Assembly: GCA_963977125.1 (NCBI GenBank) | Contig: CAXBNJ010000001.1 | Location: 591,405-655,404 of the forward strand | From: UBA2705 sp963977125 | Lineage (GTDB): Bacteria; Pseudomonadota; Alphaproteobacteria; Micavibrionales; Micavibrionaceae | Length of the DNA: 64,000 nucleotides | Direction of reading: 5' to 3' | Part shown: positions 1 to 9,368 of the stretch, piece after piece | Position numbering within the stretch: position 1 is the stretch's first letter | Layout: each line of letters begins with the position of its first letter | The notes under the pieces: generated by a model | Told to the model about the DNA's origin: nothing | Database searches by the model: none | Seen by the model: only the letters and a program-made list of their open reading frames with translations | Position numbers and translations under genes: made by a program

Positions 1-183
1 TCATGCTGTACCACAGTGTCTGATTTAGTAACTGAGAATAAAGGCCGCGCTTATTATGAAAGCTTACAGAAGCGATATTTAACTTTTGCTTATAATCGCG
101 CACGCATGAAATCTTGCGGCTTTGTTTTGGATGGTGTGGATTTGAACATGCCAGAATCGCCCTCTGAGCGCCACGTGCAGTAA
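1..183 (+). CDS. C-terminal fragment of an unknown protein upstream of nuoG
   Basis: An open frame enters from the left edge and ends with TAA at 181-183, giving 60 C-terminal residues. The fragment starts with two adjacent cysteines, is polar with several Tyr and Arg residues (a YESLQKRYLTFAYNRAR stretch) and ends SERHVQ. No family is recognisable from this piece. It lies 64 bp upstream of nuoG on the same strand with no terminator between, so it is probably part of the nuo operon, where alphaproteobacteria often carry small accessory ORFs between nuoF and nuoG (inference). It is truncated by the window edge. Confidence 0.6.
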   Translation, partial: SCCTTVSDLVTENKGRAYYESLQKRYLTFAYNRARMKSCGFVLDGVDLNMPESPSERHVQ

Positions 184-247
184 GAAAATTGATAGAATAA
201 AGACGTAATTAGAATAAGAATATTAGATTTAACAATGGTGAAAAACT

Positions 248-2320
248 ATGCCTAAGCTAACAATTAACGGTGTTGAAGTCGAAGTCGAAGCGGGAACGTC
301 TATCCTACAAGCGGCAGAAGAAATTGGCGTTGAAATTCCGCGCTTTTGTTATCATGACCGCCTAACCGTTCCGGCCAATTGCCGTATGTGTCTGGTTGAC
401 CTTGTCGGCGCGCCAAAGCCGGTGGCTTCTTGCGCAATGGCTTGCGGGGATAACATGGTTATTCACACGGACTCGCCGCGTGCTAAAAAAGCCCGCCAAG
501 GCGTTATGGAGTTTTTGTTAATTAACCACCCATTAGATTGCCCGATTTGTGACCAAGGTGGGGAATGTGATTTACAGGACCAAGCCGTATCATATGGTTA
601 TGACCGCTCACGCTATCACGAAACTAAACGCGCCGTTACAGATAAAGAACTCGGCCCGTTAGTCGAAACCGTTATGACACGCTGCATAAACTGCACACGC
701 TGTGTACGTTTTGCTGAAGAAATCGCTGGCGTTAATGATATCTCGCAGTTGCATCGCGGTGAAGATGCTGAAATCACAACCTTTATTTCAAAATCAATCG
801 ATAGTGAATTATCAGGTAACTTGGTTGATGTGTGCCCCGTTGGTGCGTTGACGAATAAGCCTTATGCCTTTAAAGCCCGCCCGTGGGAATTAAAGAAAAC
901 ATCATCGATTGATGTTCATGACGCTGTTGGCTCTAACATTCGCATTGATGCACGTGGCCGTGAAGTGATGCGCATTATGCCGCGCCTTAATGAAGCGGTA
1001 AATGAAGAATGGATTGCTGATAAGACACGCTATGCACTTGATGGTTTGGCTATGGGGCGTCTTGATCGTCCTTATATTCGTAACAGCAAAACTAAAAAAT
1101 TAGAAGAAGCCAGCTGGGGCGAGGCGCTTGCTCTAGTTGCCAAAAAACTCAAAGCGGCAACGCCAGAGAAAATAGCGGCGCTTGTTGGTGATTTATCTGA
1201 TCTTGAATCTACAGCGGCGTTGAAAGATTTGATGCTTTCTATGGATGTTAAGAACATGGATTGCCGTGTTGATGGCGCGCTATACCAAGCGGATAATCGC
1301 GGCTCGTATTTGTTCAATACAGGCATTGAAAACCTAGAGCAAGCCGATGCGATTATTATCATTGGCGCAAATCCACGTCACGAAGCGGCGATGGTTAATG
1401 CTCGCATTCGTAAAACATGGCTAGCGAAACATCTTCCTATCGCAGTTATTGGCGCGGAAATTGATTTGAATTACCCTTATAGTTATATAGGTAAAGATAC
1501 AGCGGCGTTGAGTGCACTTGCAGCCGGTAAGGGTGATTTTGCCAAAAAACTAAAAGAGGCTAAAAATCCTGTTGTTATTATTGGCAGCTCGGTCTTTAAG
1601 CGTAGCGATATGAGCGGCGTTTTGACTGAAATTGAAACATTATGCACTAAGTATAAAATCATCCGCGATGACTGGAATGGGTACAATGTTCTACATAGCG
1701 CAGCAGGACGTGTTGGCGCATTGGAACTTGGCTTCGTACCAGCCAAAGGTGGGTTTGATGTGCAAGCCATTGTTAAAGCCTCGAATGAGGGCGCATTGGA
1801 TGTCTTATATTTAATGGGCGTTGATACTGCTGAAATCGTACAAAATATAGGCAAGAAAACCTTCACTATATATCAAGGCCATCATGGTGACCTTGGTGCA
1901 TCATGTGCGGATGTTATTTTCCCGAGCGCAGCCTACACAGAAAAAGACGCATCTTATATGAATATGGAAGGGCGCTTACAACGCGCGCATAAAGCCGTGT
2001 CAGCCCCAGGTGATGCCAAAGAAGATTGGGCAATTTTACGCGCTCTGTCTGATGCAATGGCTCAGCCTTTACCTTATAATGACTTATATGAGCTGCGCCG
2101 CCATATAAAAAATACATATACGGATCTGCCGAAACTTGATGAGGTTAACCCTGCGAAATGGTCAACGCTCAGCGGCAAAGGAAAAATGACGAAAGCAGCC
2201 TTTGATGTGGCCTTTGACACTTATTACATGACCAACGTGATCTGTAATGCGTCGAAAGTCATGAAAGATTGCGTACATGAATTTGTTCAAGGCGGTGATG
2301 TTGCACAGGCAGCAGAATAA
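248..2320 (+). CDS. nuoG: NADH-quinone oxidoreductase subunit G (NuoG)
   Basis: This 690-residue protein is the large iron-sulfur subunit of respiratory complex I, in the peripheral arm that passes electrons from FMN toward quinone. The N-terminal ferredoxin-like domain has Cys34, Cys45, Cys48 and Cys62 for the [2Fe-2S] centre. The NADH_dhqG_C region follows with His94, Cys98, Cys101 and Cys107. A 4Fe-4S set (TRCINCTRCVRF, then VDVCPVGAL) sits around residues 145-200. The remainder is the molybdopterin-oxidoreductase-like domain. Length matches alphaproteobacterial NuoG. A terminator follows directly, so nuoH-N are not downstream here. Confidence 0.97.
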   Translation: MPKLTINGVEVEVEAGTSILQAAEEIGVEIPRFCYHDRLTVPANCRMCLVDLVGAPKPVASCAMACGDNMVIHTDSPRAKKARQGVMEFLLINHPLDCPICDQGGECDLQDQAVSYGYDRSRYHETKRAVTDKELGPLVETVMTRCINCTRCVRFAEEIAGVNDISQLHRGEDAEITTFISKSIDSELSGNLVDVCPVGALTNKPYAFKARPWELKKTSSIDVHDAVGSNIRIDARGREVMRIMPRLNEAVNEEWIADKTRYALDGLAMGRLDRPYIRNSKTKKLEEASWGEALALVAKKLKAATPEKIAALVGDLSDLESTAALKDLMLSMDVKNMDCRVDGALYQADNRGSYLFNTGIENLEQADAIIIIGANPRHEAAMVNARIRKTWLAKHLPIAVIGAEIDLNYPYSYIGKDTAALSALAAGKGDFAKKLKEAKNPVVIIGSSVFKRSDMSGVLTEIETLCTKYKIIRDDWNGYNVLHSAAGRVGALELGFVPAKGGFDVQAIVKASNEGALDVLYLMGVDTAEIVQNIGKKTFTIYQGHHGDLGASCADVIFPSAAYTEKDASYMNMEGRLQRAHKAVSAPGDAKEDWAILRALSDAMAQPLPYNDLYELRRHIKNTYTDLPKLDEVNPAKWSTLSGKGKMTKAAFDVAFDTYYMTNVICNASKVMKDCVHEFVQGGDVAQAAE

Positions 2321-2347
2321 GATAGCTTAACGTTTAATCATTTAAAT

Positions 2348-2381
2348 AAAAAAGCGCGCTATGATTTTAGCGCGCTTTTTT
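2348..2381. terminator. Bidirectional intrinsic terminator after nuoG
   Basis: A 13-bp A/T-flanked GC-rich stem (AAAAAAGCGCGCT paired with AGCGCGCTTTTTT) encloses an 8-nt loop. A-run and T-run flank it on both sides, so it can stop nuoG transcripts on the plus strand and the orphan gene (2400-2948) on the minus strand. Confidence 0.9.
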
Positions 2382-2399
2382 ATTATCTATTTTCGATAG

Positions 2400-2948
2400 T
2401 TAAGCCATGTCAAAGCTTGGCTCATATGACGATAGGGGAGAAAGTAGAGATTTCATTTTCTCAAACCTAATTCTTTGTTTAAATGTATCTGACGCAGCAC
2501 TATTGGGTGTGACTTGTAAGTGAATGCGACCATTTTTACAGGTATTATTAGTCTTTTCTATGCCATCTAGATTATCATTTAGAGCTTGTGCTATATCTTG
2601 AGTGCGCTTCTGCCATTGCTTATTCGTTTCGCTATCTGCACGCTCAACATGAATATTATACCCTTTACCGCTTGTCATAGCCGTGTAATTGGAGCATTGC
2701 TGCAATGAGTTGTGAAGTAAGGATTCTCCTGATGTCGCCTCTTTAAAAGACCGCATTGGTGAGGTTATAGCGCCTGTTTCAATGGCATGGTTTAGAGCTT
2801 TCATTATGGTGTTATTTAAAGCTATTTCTTTTTTTGCAGCATTAATACACTTTTCTTTTTCTAGAGTATCAAAAGCATCTATATAAAACGAAAACTTATC
2901 AGGAACCGCATAGGGATTACCATAAAACACATCAATCAAACGAACCAT
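2400..2948 (-). CDS. Orphan hypothetical protein, 182 aa
   Basis: I do not recognise this protein. It is predicted soluble, with no signal peptide or membrane segment. It starts MVRLIDVFYGNPYAV and contains a Lys/Glu-rich helical stretch followed by a polar Ser/Thr/Asn-rich second half with scattered cysteines. I chose the ATG at 2948 because GAGG lies 8 nt upstream; the open frame extends 16 codons further but without a comparable ribosome site. It lies between secA (same strand, upstream) and the nuoG terminator, and is transcribed toward nuoG. It may read through from secA (71-bp gap, no terminator seen) or be independent. Family and function are unknown. Confidence 0.6.
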   Translation of the reverse strand: MVRLIDVFYGNPYAVPDKFSFYIDAFDTLEKEKCINAAKKEIALNNTIMKALNHAIETGAITSPMRSFKEATSGESLLHNSLQQCSNYTAMTSGKGYNIHVERADSETNKQWQKRTQDIAQALNDNLDGIEKTNNTCKNGRIHLQVTPNSAASDTFKQRIRFEKMKSLLSPLSSYEPSFDMA

Positions 2949-3019
2949 TACACACCTCACATTGTTTAAAATATAGAGGGAGCATACACAATTCATTGCG
3001 TTATGTCAAATAAGGTTAT

Positions 3020-5764
3020 CTAGAGTGCTACAGCTTTATCTTGAGCAACGATTTTACCATGGCAATGTTTATATTTTTTACCACTGCCGCAAGGGCAGTC
3101 TGAATTACGTGGAACTTTACCCCATGTGTCAGGATTGCTTGCATCAAATTCAAGCTTGGTTGGACGAATAGCTTGTGGTTGAGGCGCTGCCGGTGAACCA
3201 TTGGCTTGTGGCGCACCGCGACCAAGACGCATATTTTGCTTTTCTTGATATTCAGAAACCATGCGTTCTAATGCTTCGGCATCAAGGTTGAATTCAACAA
3301 CACTTAAATTCAGTGTGATATTTTCCCCCATAGTCGCGAGCATTAATTCAAACATTGAAAAAGCTTCGGTCTTAAATTCATTCAGCGGATCGCGCTGACC
3401 AATGGCACGCAAATTAATGCCTTGGCGTAAATGATCAAGTTGAAGCAAGTGATCTTTCCATGCGTTATCGAGCGTTTGTAAAACAAATGATTTTTCAATC
3501 TCACGGAAAAAATCAGGGCCTGATTTCTCAGCTTTTGCACGCATTTTTTTATCAGAAGCCTCAATAATACGGTCGAGTATTTCAAGGTTCGCAATGCCTT
3601 CTTCTTGTGCCCATTCGTCAATAGGAAGGTCGAGCCCAAGAAGACGCACGCATTCATTTTTAAGATGCTCTGTCTGCCATTGGTCTACGTAAGTGCCTGC
3701 AGGTAGGGCATTATTAACCGTGATCTCAATCACTTCATGGCGGATGTCACGCACGAGTTCTTCTACGGTTTCGCTATCCATAATTTCACGGCGCTGTTCG
3801 TAAATAACTTTACGCTGTTCGTTCATCACATCATCGAATTTCAATAAGTTTTTACGAATTTCGAAGTTCTGACGCTCGACGCGGCTTTGCGCTTTTTCAA
3901 GTGCTTTACTGAGCCAAGGGTGGGTGAGGGCTTCGCCATCACGCAAACCAATTGCGGCATTACCAAGAACGGCTTCAAGTGCGTCAGGGGAGAATATCCG
4001 CATTAGATCATCTTCAACAGACAGGAAGAATACAGTTTCACCCGGATCACCTTGACGACCACAACGGCCGCGCAGCTGATTATCAATGCGGCGGCTTTCA
4101 TGGCGTTCAGAGGCGATAACCATCAAGCCACCAGCTTCAAGAACTAGAGCTTCATTTTCAGCAATTTCTTTTTTGATCTGTTCAATTTTAGCCGCGCGTT
4201 TATCTTCTGGCATTTCAGGCGGAATTTCCTGCTGAATGCGCATTTCTAAATTACCGCCAAGCTTAATATCTGTACCACGACCCGCCATATTTGTGGCAAT
4301 AGTCACGGCGCCAGCAACGCCGGCTTGGGCGATGATGTGGGCTTCTTGTTCGTGGTAACGCGCATTTAGGACTTGGTGCTTGATTTTGTTCTTTTTCAAA
4401 ACCTTAGCCAAGGATTCTGATTTTTCAATCGACACTGTACCAACCAAAATAGGTTGCTGTTTTGCATGTGTTGTTTTGATAAGTTCAATAATAGAGCGCT
4501 CTTTATCTTCCAAAGATTTAAAGATTTTATCATCTTGGTCAATACGGGTAACGGGCACATTGGTTGGGATCGCCAAAACGCCAAGTTTGTAAATCTCCAT
4601 AAATTCTGTGGCTTCAGTAAGCGCCGTACCTGTCATACCAGACAGTTTAGGGTACATACGGAAGAAGTTCTGGAATGTGATTGAAGCCAGAGTTTGGTTT
4701 TCTTGTTGGATTTTAACACCTTCGCGCGCTTCCAAAGCTTGATGCAAGCCATCAGAGAAGCGACGGCCATCCATCATACGGCCTGTAAATTCATCAATCA
4801 AAATAACTTTATCGTCTTTGATAATATAGTCTTTGTCTTTTTCAAACAGCTTATGCGCACGTAATGCTTGGTTCACATGGTGAACAAGGCCAATATTATG
4901 TGCATCATAAAGGTTTTCACCTTCTAATATGCCGTGATCTTTCAACAGTTGTTCAATATGGACAGAACCATTATCGTTCAGAGAAATTGATTTCATTTTC
5001 TCATCAAGTTCAAAGTCATCTTCATCAAGTAGCGGAATGAGTTTATCGACTTGAACATAAAGCTCTGGCGAGCTTTCTGATGGGCCAGAGATAATTAACG
5101 GTGTGCGCGCTTCATCAATTAAAATGGAATCAACTTCATCAATAATAGCGAAGTTAAATGGACGTTGAACCATTTCAGCCAAATTAAACTTCATATTATC
5201 GCGCAGATAATCAAAGCCAAATTCGTTATTTGTACCGTAAGTAATGTCGGCATTGTAAGCGGCGCGGCGATCTTCATCGCGAATATCTGATGTTATGCAG
5301 CCAACGGTTAGGCCCATATATTCATAAACTTGTGCCATCCAGCCAGAATCACGCTGGGCGAGATAATCATTGACGGTAACGACGTGAACGCCTTTACCTG
5401 ATATGGCGTTTAGATAAGCGGGCAGAGTTGCGACAAGGGTTTTACCCTCACCAGTGCGCATTTCTGCGATGATACCTTTATTAAGGGCAAGGCCACCCAA
5501 AAGCTGCACATCGAAAGGACGAAGGCCTAAGGCGCGTTTGGACGCTTCACGAATAGTGGCAAAAGCCTCTATGAGAATATCATTCTCCGTTTCGCCATTT
5601 TCTAAACGCGTTCGAAATTCTTGGGTTTTTGCTTTTAATTCGGTGTCACTGAGCTTCACAAAATCAGGCTCTAAAGCGTTGATCTGCTCTACGTATGTAT
5701 GCATCTTTTTGATTTGGCGGTCATTGCTTGAACCAAAGATTTTTGTTGCGATATTTAAAAGCAT
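3020..5764 (-). CDS. secA: Preprotein translocase ATPase SecA
   Basis: This 914-residue cytosolic and membrane-peripheral ATPase drives post-translational export through SecYEG. The DEAD-type motor has Walker A MRTGEGKT at residues 102-109, a DEVDSILIDEAR Walker B region, and the second NBD motif AGRGTDIKLGG. The preprotein-binding, helical-scaffold and wing domains follow. The C-terminus carries the zinc/SecB-binding tail CPCGSGKKYKHCHG. Length is normal. The start at 5764 is preceded by GAGG with ATT between. The leader carries four 12-bp tandem repeats (5779-5826). It is divergent from the periplasmic parvulin gene, a pairing common in alphaproteobacteria. Confidence 0.98.
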   Translation of the reverse strand: MLLNIATKIFGSSNDRQIKKMHTYVEQINALEPDFVKLSDTELKAKTQEFRTRLENGETENDILIEAFATIREASKRALGLRPFDVQLLGGLALNKGIIAEMRTGEGKTLVATLPAYLNAISGKGVHVVTVNDYLAQRDSGWMAQVYEYMGLTVGCITSDIRDEDRRAAYNADITYGTNNEFGFDYLRDNMKFNLAEMVQRPFNFAIIDEVDSILIDEARTPLIISGPSESSPELYVQVDKLIPLLDEDDFELDEKMKSISLNDNGSVHIEQLLKDHGILEGENLYDAHNIGLVHHVNQALRAHKLFEKDKDYIIKDDKVILIDEFTGRMMDGRRFSDGLHQALEAREGVKIQQENQTLASITFQNFFRMYPKLSGMTGTALTEATEFMEIYKLGVLAIPTNVPVTRIDQDDKIFKSLEDKERSIIELIKTTHAKQQPILVGTVSIEKSESLAKVLKKNKIKHQVLNARYHEQEAHIIAQAGVAGAVTIATNMAGRGTDIKLGGNLEMRIQQEIPPEMPEDKRAAKIEQIKKEIAENEALVLEAGGLMVIASERHESRRIDNQLRGRCGRQGDPGETVFFLSVEDDLMRIFSPDALEAVLGNAAIGLRDGEALTHPWLSKALEKAQSRVERQNFEIRKNLLKFDDVMNEQRKVIYEQRREIMDSETVEELVRDIRHEVIEITVNNALPAGTYVDQWQTEHLKNECVRLLGLDLPIDEWAQEEGIANLEILDRIIEASDKKMRAKAEKSGPDFFREIEKSFVLQTLDNAWKDHLLQLDHLRQGINLRAIGQRDPLNEFKTEAFSMFELMLATMGENITLNLSVVEFNLDAEALERMVSEYQEKQNMRLGRGAPQANGSPAAPQPQAIRPTKLEFDASNPDTWGKVPRNSDCPCGSGKKYKHCHGKIVAQDKAVAL

Positions 5765-5778
5765 AATTCCTCGATGGA

Positions 5779-5826
5779 GTGGGTGTTAAAGTGGGTGTTA
5801 AACTCGGTATTAAACTTGGTGTTAAT
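5779..5826. repeat. Four 12-bp tandem repeats in the secA leader
   Basis: Four head-to-tail 12-mers are visible on the plus strand: GTGGGTGTTAAA twice exactly, then CTCGGTATTAAA and CTTGGTGTTAAT. They end 15 bp before the secA start codon, so in the minus-strand transcript they lie just upstream of the ribosome binding site. The two copies nearest secA are identical and the distal ones have diverged, as expected for slippage-generated repeats. Confidence 0.85.
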
Positions 5827-5986
5827 AAGTCATAACGATATATAGGTTCTTTTGATTAAATCGTCAATCTGTGCCCATTAAAACTTAACGTTTATACGTT
5901 TTTTATTGCTTTTTTTCGCAGGACTGTGCAGAAATGAAAAACACATTATATTTTAATATATAGAACCATAAATAAAGGGGTTTATT

Positions 5987-6958
5987 ATGGAGATCAAGAG
6001 TTTTATCGGCCGTTACGGCGTTTTAGTTTTATCAATGTTTACTATATGCCTTGGTGGTTTTTTATTCGCTAATACTTATGGCGAAAAAGCTATGAATGCT
6101 GACGGCCTTGCCGCAGTTGAGCCAGCAGCAGGTGAAGAACCTTCAGCTACAGCTATGCCAGCACTTAATCATGAAAGCGTAGAAATTAAGCCTGGCGACC
6201 CAATTGTTGCAATGATCGACAAAGTGCAAATTAAGCGCTCTGAGATTTTTGATATGATTGATGAATTATCAGGCCCACAGCAAGTGGTGCCAAAACAAGT
6301 GGTTTTCCCCGTTGTTCTTGATCAATTTGTCAATGGCCGCATTGTTGAAATAAAAGCCGATAGCTCAGACATTATGAGCAGCGAAGAATATAAAACACGC
6401 CTTGAAGAAGCAAAAAAACAAATTGCGCGTTCTGTATTCATCGACCAAGAAATCAACAGCAAAATCACAGATAAAGCGTTAAAAGCGGCCTATGATAAAT
6501 ATGCAGCAACGCTTAGCAAAGTAGAAGAAGTCAAAGCGCGTCATATCCTTTTAGATACTGAAGAAGAAGCACTTGCTATTGTTAAGTCTCTTGACGATGG
6601 CGCAGCATTTGCTGATCTTGCGAAAGAAAAATCAAAAGGCCCATCAGGCGCGAATGGTGGCGATCTTGGTTATTTCAAAATGGGTGAGATGGTTCCTGAA
6701 TTTGAAGTGGCCGCTTTTTCACTTAAAAAAGGTGACTACACGAAGGCACCTGTGAAAACACAATTTGGTTATCACGTAATTTTGCTTGAAGACAAACGTG
6801 CGCTAAAAGCAGATTCATTTGAAGATAAAAAAGCTGAATTAGAAGCTGGCCTTCGTAATCAAGTATTGCAAGACCTACTTGGTGACTGGCGTACAGAATC
6901 TAAAGTTACATTGTTTGATATAAACGGTGAAGCTATAGACACAGCTAAAGCTGAGTAA
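5987..6958 (+). CDS. Periplasmic PpiC-type (parvulin) peptidyl-prolyl isomerase
   Basis: This 323-residue protein is a membrane-anchored or exported prolyl isomerase/chaperone for outer-membrane or periplasmic proteins (family knowledge). Residues about 8-30 form one hydrophobic N-terminal segment (YGVLVLSMFTICLGGFLFA), followed by an Ala/Pro/Glu-rich linker and a SurA-like N-terminal helical region. The rotamase domain is at about 180-275, with the family pattern VKARHILL, then GGDLGYF, then FGYHVILLED. It is divergent from secA, consistent with a secretion role. In several alphaproteobacteria the next gene is argJ; here mutT follows directly. The exact substrate is unknown. Confidence 0.9.
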   Translation: MEIKSFIGRYGVLVLSMFTICLGGFLFANTYGEKAMNADGLAAVEPAAGEEPSATAMPALNHESVEIKPGDPIVAMIDKVQIKRSEIFDMIDELSGPQQVVPKQVVFPVVLDQFVNGRIVEIKADSSDIMSSEEYKTRLEEAKKQIARSVFIDQEINSKITDKALKAAYDKYAATLSKVEEVKARHILLDTEEEALAIVKSLDDGAAFADLAKEKSKGPSGANGGDLGYFKMGEMVPEFEVAAFSLKKGDYTKAPVKTQFGYHVILLEDKRALKADSFEDKKAELEAGLRNQVLQDLLGDWRTESKVTLFDINGEAIDTAKAE

Positions 6959-7009
6959 AACAAAGCAAAGTTAAGTTTAAATAAAAGCAGGATATGTGAG
7001 TATTAACCG

Positions 7010-7459
7010 ATGATGTCCTGTGAACAAGCTTTAGAATATCCGCCGCCGCCACCTTCGGGCCTTCCTATGGTCCTCGTGGCGGCGGCGTTGCTTATTGATA
7101 AGGATGGTCGCATTCTTGTCGCGCAACGCCCAGAAGGTAAGTCTATGGCCGGCCTGTGGGAATTTCCCGGCGGCAAGGTTGAAGCCGGTGAGGGGCCTGA
7201 ATTTGCCCTTATGCGTGAATTACGCGAAGAGCTTGATATTGAAACCCGCCCATGTGGTTTTTATCCCATTTGTTTTGCATCCCACAGCTACGAAAAATTC
7301 CATCTCATGATGCCATTATTCGCCTGCCGCGTTTGGCGCGGTATAGCGCAAGGTAAAGAAGGCCAGAACCTTAAATGGATACGCCCGATGGACCTTTACG
7401 GATTAGAAATGCCCGCAGCAGACATTCCTCTTATTCCAGCAATTATCGATTATTTATAG
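7010..7459 (+). CDS. mutT: MutT-family Nudix hydrolase (8-oxo-dGTP diphosphatase)
   Basis: This 149-residue Nudix protein is likely to clear 8-oxo-dGTP from the nucleotide pool and so prevent A:T to C:G transversions. The Nudix box is complete at about residues 52-74 (GGKVEAGE, then RELREELDI), with the Glu residues that bind metal. The preceding GLWEFPG strand is typical of the MutT/CTP-pyrophosphohydrolase group. The N-terminus has a short proline-rich extension (YPPPPPSG) before the domain. The gene is 51 bp downstream of the parvulin gene and 67 bp upstream of a methyltransferase, so the three may share a transcript. Confidence 0.9.
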   Translation: MMSCEQALEYPPPPPSGLPMVLVAAALLIDKDGRILVAQRPEGKSMAGLWEFPGGKVEAGEGPEFALMRELREELDIETRPCGFYPICFASHSYEKFHLMMPLFACRVWRGIAQGKEGQNLKWIRPMDLYGLEMPAADIPLIPAIIDYL

Positions 7460-7526
7460 AAGCTATGTTATTATAAAATTTATGCGATAAACGTAGATAT
7501 TATAAATTTATAAAGCCATAAAACTC

Positions 7527-8279
7527 ATGTTCACAACCGCTAAAAATTTCGAAGATTTTTATTTAACCCGTACAGGGCGGATGATGCGTAATATTTTGCG
7601 CCATGAAATGCGTAAAACATGGCCGAATGTTAAAGGCTCACGCATGCTCGGCTATGGTTATGCTTATCCTTATCTTGATTTATTCTATCCTGAATCTGAA
7701 ATTTGTTTTGGCGTTAGCCGTCCCGAAATGGGGGCGCTGCACTGGCCTGATAAAAAACAAAATAGTTCAGGCATAGCAGCCAGCACGGCGCTGCCTTTTG
7801 AAACTGCTTTTTTTGACAATTTAATTCTTACCCATGCGCTTGAACATGCCGGCTCTGTACGCAGTTTATTACAAGAAGCATGGCGCGTTTTACGCGGTAA
7901 TGGCCGGATGATCCTTGTTATCCCTAACCGTAGTGGTTTATGGAGCAGGGCAGCATGGTCGCCCTTTGGCATAGGCACGCCTTATTCGCGCGGTCAAATT
8001 GTTGATTTCTTAACAGAGGAATCTTTCGATATTGAATCGGTTCGCCCGGCTTTATTCGCTTTACCCTCGCAGCGCCCATTCATACAGAAATTAGCGCCCA
8101 GTTTGGAAAAAATAGGCCCTTATATTATGCCCGCTATGGCGGGGGTTTATATTATTGAGTGCACGAAAAAACTCTATGCGCGCGCAAGCGTAGAAAGTGG
8201 TTCGAAATCTGTAAATAATGGCCGCTGGATTTATGTGCCAAAGCCGATGAATAGTGTAAAAAAAGATTTTGAAATTTAA
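7527..8279 (+). CDS. SAM-dependent class I methyltransferase
   Basis: This 250-residue protein looks like a methyltransferase type 11 (UbiE/Bioc-like fold). The region LILTHALEHAGSVRSLL followed by EAWRVLRGNGRMILVIPNR matches the motif post-I and motif III region of class I enzymes. Motif I is weak (MLGYGYAYPYLDLF), so SAM binding may be atypical. There is no signal peptide or membrane segment. It sits after mutT on the same strand and ends 27 bp before the convergent end of metA. Substrate unknown. Related proteins occur beside mutT and glyoxalase genes in alphaproteobacteria (from memory, unverified). Confidence 0.8.
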   Translation: MFTTAKNFEDFYLTRTGRMMRNILRHEMRKTWPNVKGSRMLGYGYAYPYLDLFYPESEICFGVSRPEMGALHWPDKKQNSSGIAASTALPFETAFFDNLILTHALEHAGSVRSLLQEAWRVLRGNGRMILVIPNRSGLWSRAAWSPFGIGTPYSRGQIVDFLTEESFDIESVRPALFALPSQRPFIQKLAPSLEKIGPYIMPAMAGVYIIECTKKLYARASVESGSKSVNNGRWIYVPKPMNSVKKDFEI

Positions 8280-8306
8280 AGAAATTTAAAAAGACCTTGC
8301 CGTGAT

Positions 8307-9368
8307 TTATATGAGGACGTTTTTCATCGGATCGTTAGGGTCTATCCCCTCCATAAACGGTGTATGGCGATCATAGCCTGTTAATTGATATATGGCGCCG
8401 ACCCAGTTTTGAATGATTGAGCGTGCTGTATCTTGCCATGTATTATCAATAAAGGGCGCGATGGTCTCTTCGTTGAATAGATTAATGTCTTTTTTATCAA
8501 TAGCCAGGGCGATAAGCGCTTTAATTTCATCGCCATGTTCTGGCAAGATATAATGTTCAGGCAGATTCGGGCTATGCATTATCTCGCCATTTATAAAACG
8601 GCTTAATTCACGCTTATATTCTTTGAGTAAAGTAATACGGTCATATTCAGGGTGGCCTTGAAAACAAATAAGGCGCAGGCCATCTTTAGAGCTGGCTAAA
8701 TGCACACCGGCTTCAGGGCTTTCAACAAGAACGCGCATGTCATGCTTTAAAAACTGGGCTTTATCAATTTTATTATTGCGCGAATGTGGCGCGAAAAAGG
8801 CTGTGTTTATACCGCGGGTTAGGGGCTGGTTTTCATCCAAGACTTTGTGCTTATAGACGCCCCATAATTTTTTGTCTAAGGGCTGGCGTTTTTCATTATA
8901 GGCCGCTTGCATGACAGCATGTGTAGCAAGGCATGAACAGAGTGTTGAGGTCACGTTCTCAAAAGCCCATTCTAAGACCTCGCGAAGAGGGGCATAGAAA
9001 TCAGTATCATTAAGCTCTGGTGTTTGGACATTTGCGCCGGTGACAATTAAGGCATCAAGGCCGATTTTTTTAATATCTTCGAAGCGCTCATAATAACGGT
9101 TAATATAATCCTGCGCGCTCTCGCTGCGTTGTATACCGTCAATAGTGAACGGGTGCATATAAAATTGAACAATGCGGTCTGACCGACCGATAAGACGGAA
9201 AAACTGGCGCTCTGTTATTTCCATCGCGGCATCAGGCATCATATTTAAAAGGCCAATATGCAAGCCACGATAATCCTGCCTAAGGGCGCGATCTTCACTG
9301 AGGATTAAATGCCCGTCACGGGCTAAGCGCTCAAAGCTCGGAATGTTTTTATAAGCAACTAGGGGCAT
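8307..9368 (-). CDS. metA: Homoserine O-acyltransferase (MetA/HTS family)
   Basis: This 353-residue enzyme activates homoserine with an acyl-CoA (succinyl or acetyl) as the first committed step of methionine synthesis. It is slightly longer than E. coli MetA. The glutamine-amidotransferase-like fold is marked by LNMMPDAA near residue 43 and the nucleophile-elbow cysteines (LCSCLATHAVMQAAY) near 145. The catalytic His/Glu appear in FQGHPEYD near 230. Acetyl versus succinyl specificity cannot be assigned from sequence by eye. It is divergent from the chorismate mutase gene with only 74 bp between. I looked there for a SAM-II riboswitch and saw none. Confidence 0.93.
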   Translation of the reverse strand: MPLVAYKNIPSFERLARDGHLILSEDRALRQDYRGLHIGLLNMMPDAAMEITERQFFRLIGRSDRIVQFYMHPFTIDGIQRSESAQDYINRYYERFEDIKKIGLDALIVTGANVQTPELNDTDFYAPLREVLEWAFENVTSTLCSCLATHAVMQAAYNEKRQPLDKKLWGVYKHKVLDENQPLTRGINTAFFAPHSRNNKIDKAQFLKHDMRVLVESPEAGVHLASSKDGLRLICFQGHPEYDRITLLKEYKRELSRFINGEIMHSPNLPEHYILPEHGDEIKALIALAIDKKDINLFNEETIAPFIDNTWQDTARSIIQNWVGAIYQLTGYDRHTPFMEGIDPNDPMKNVLI

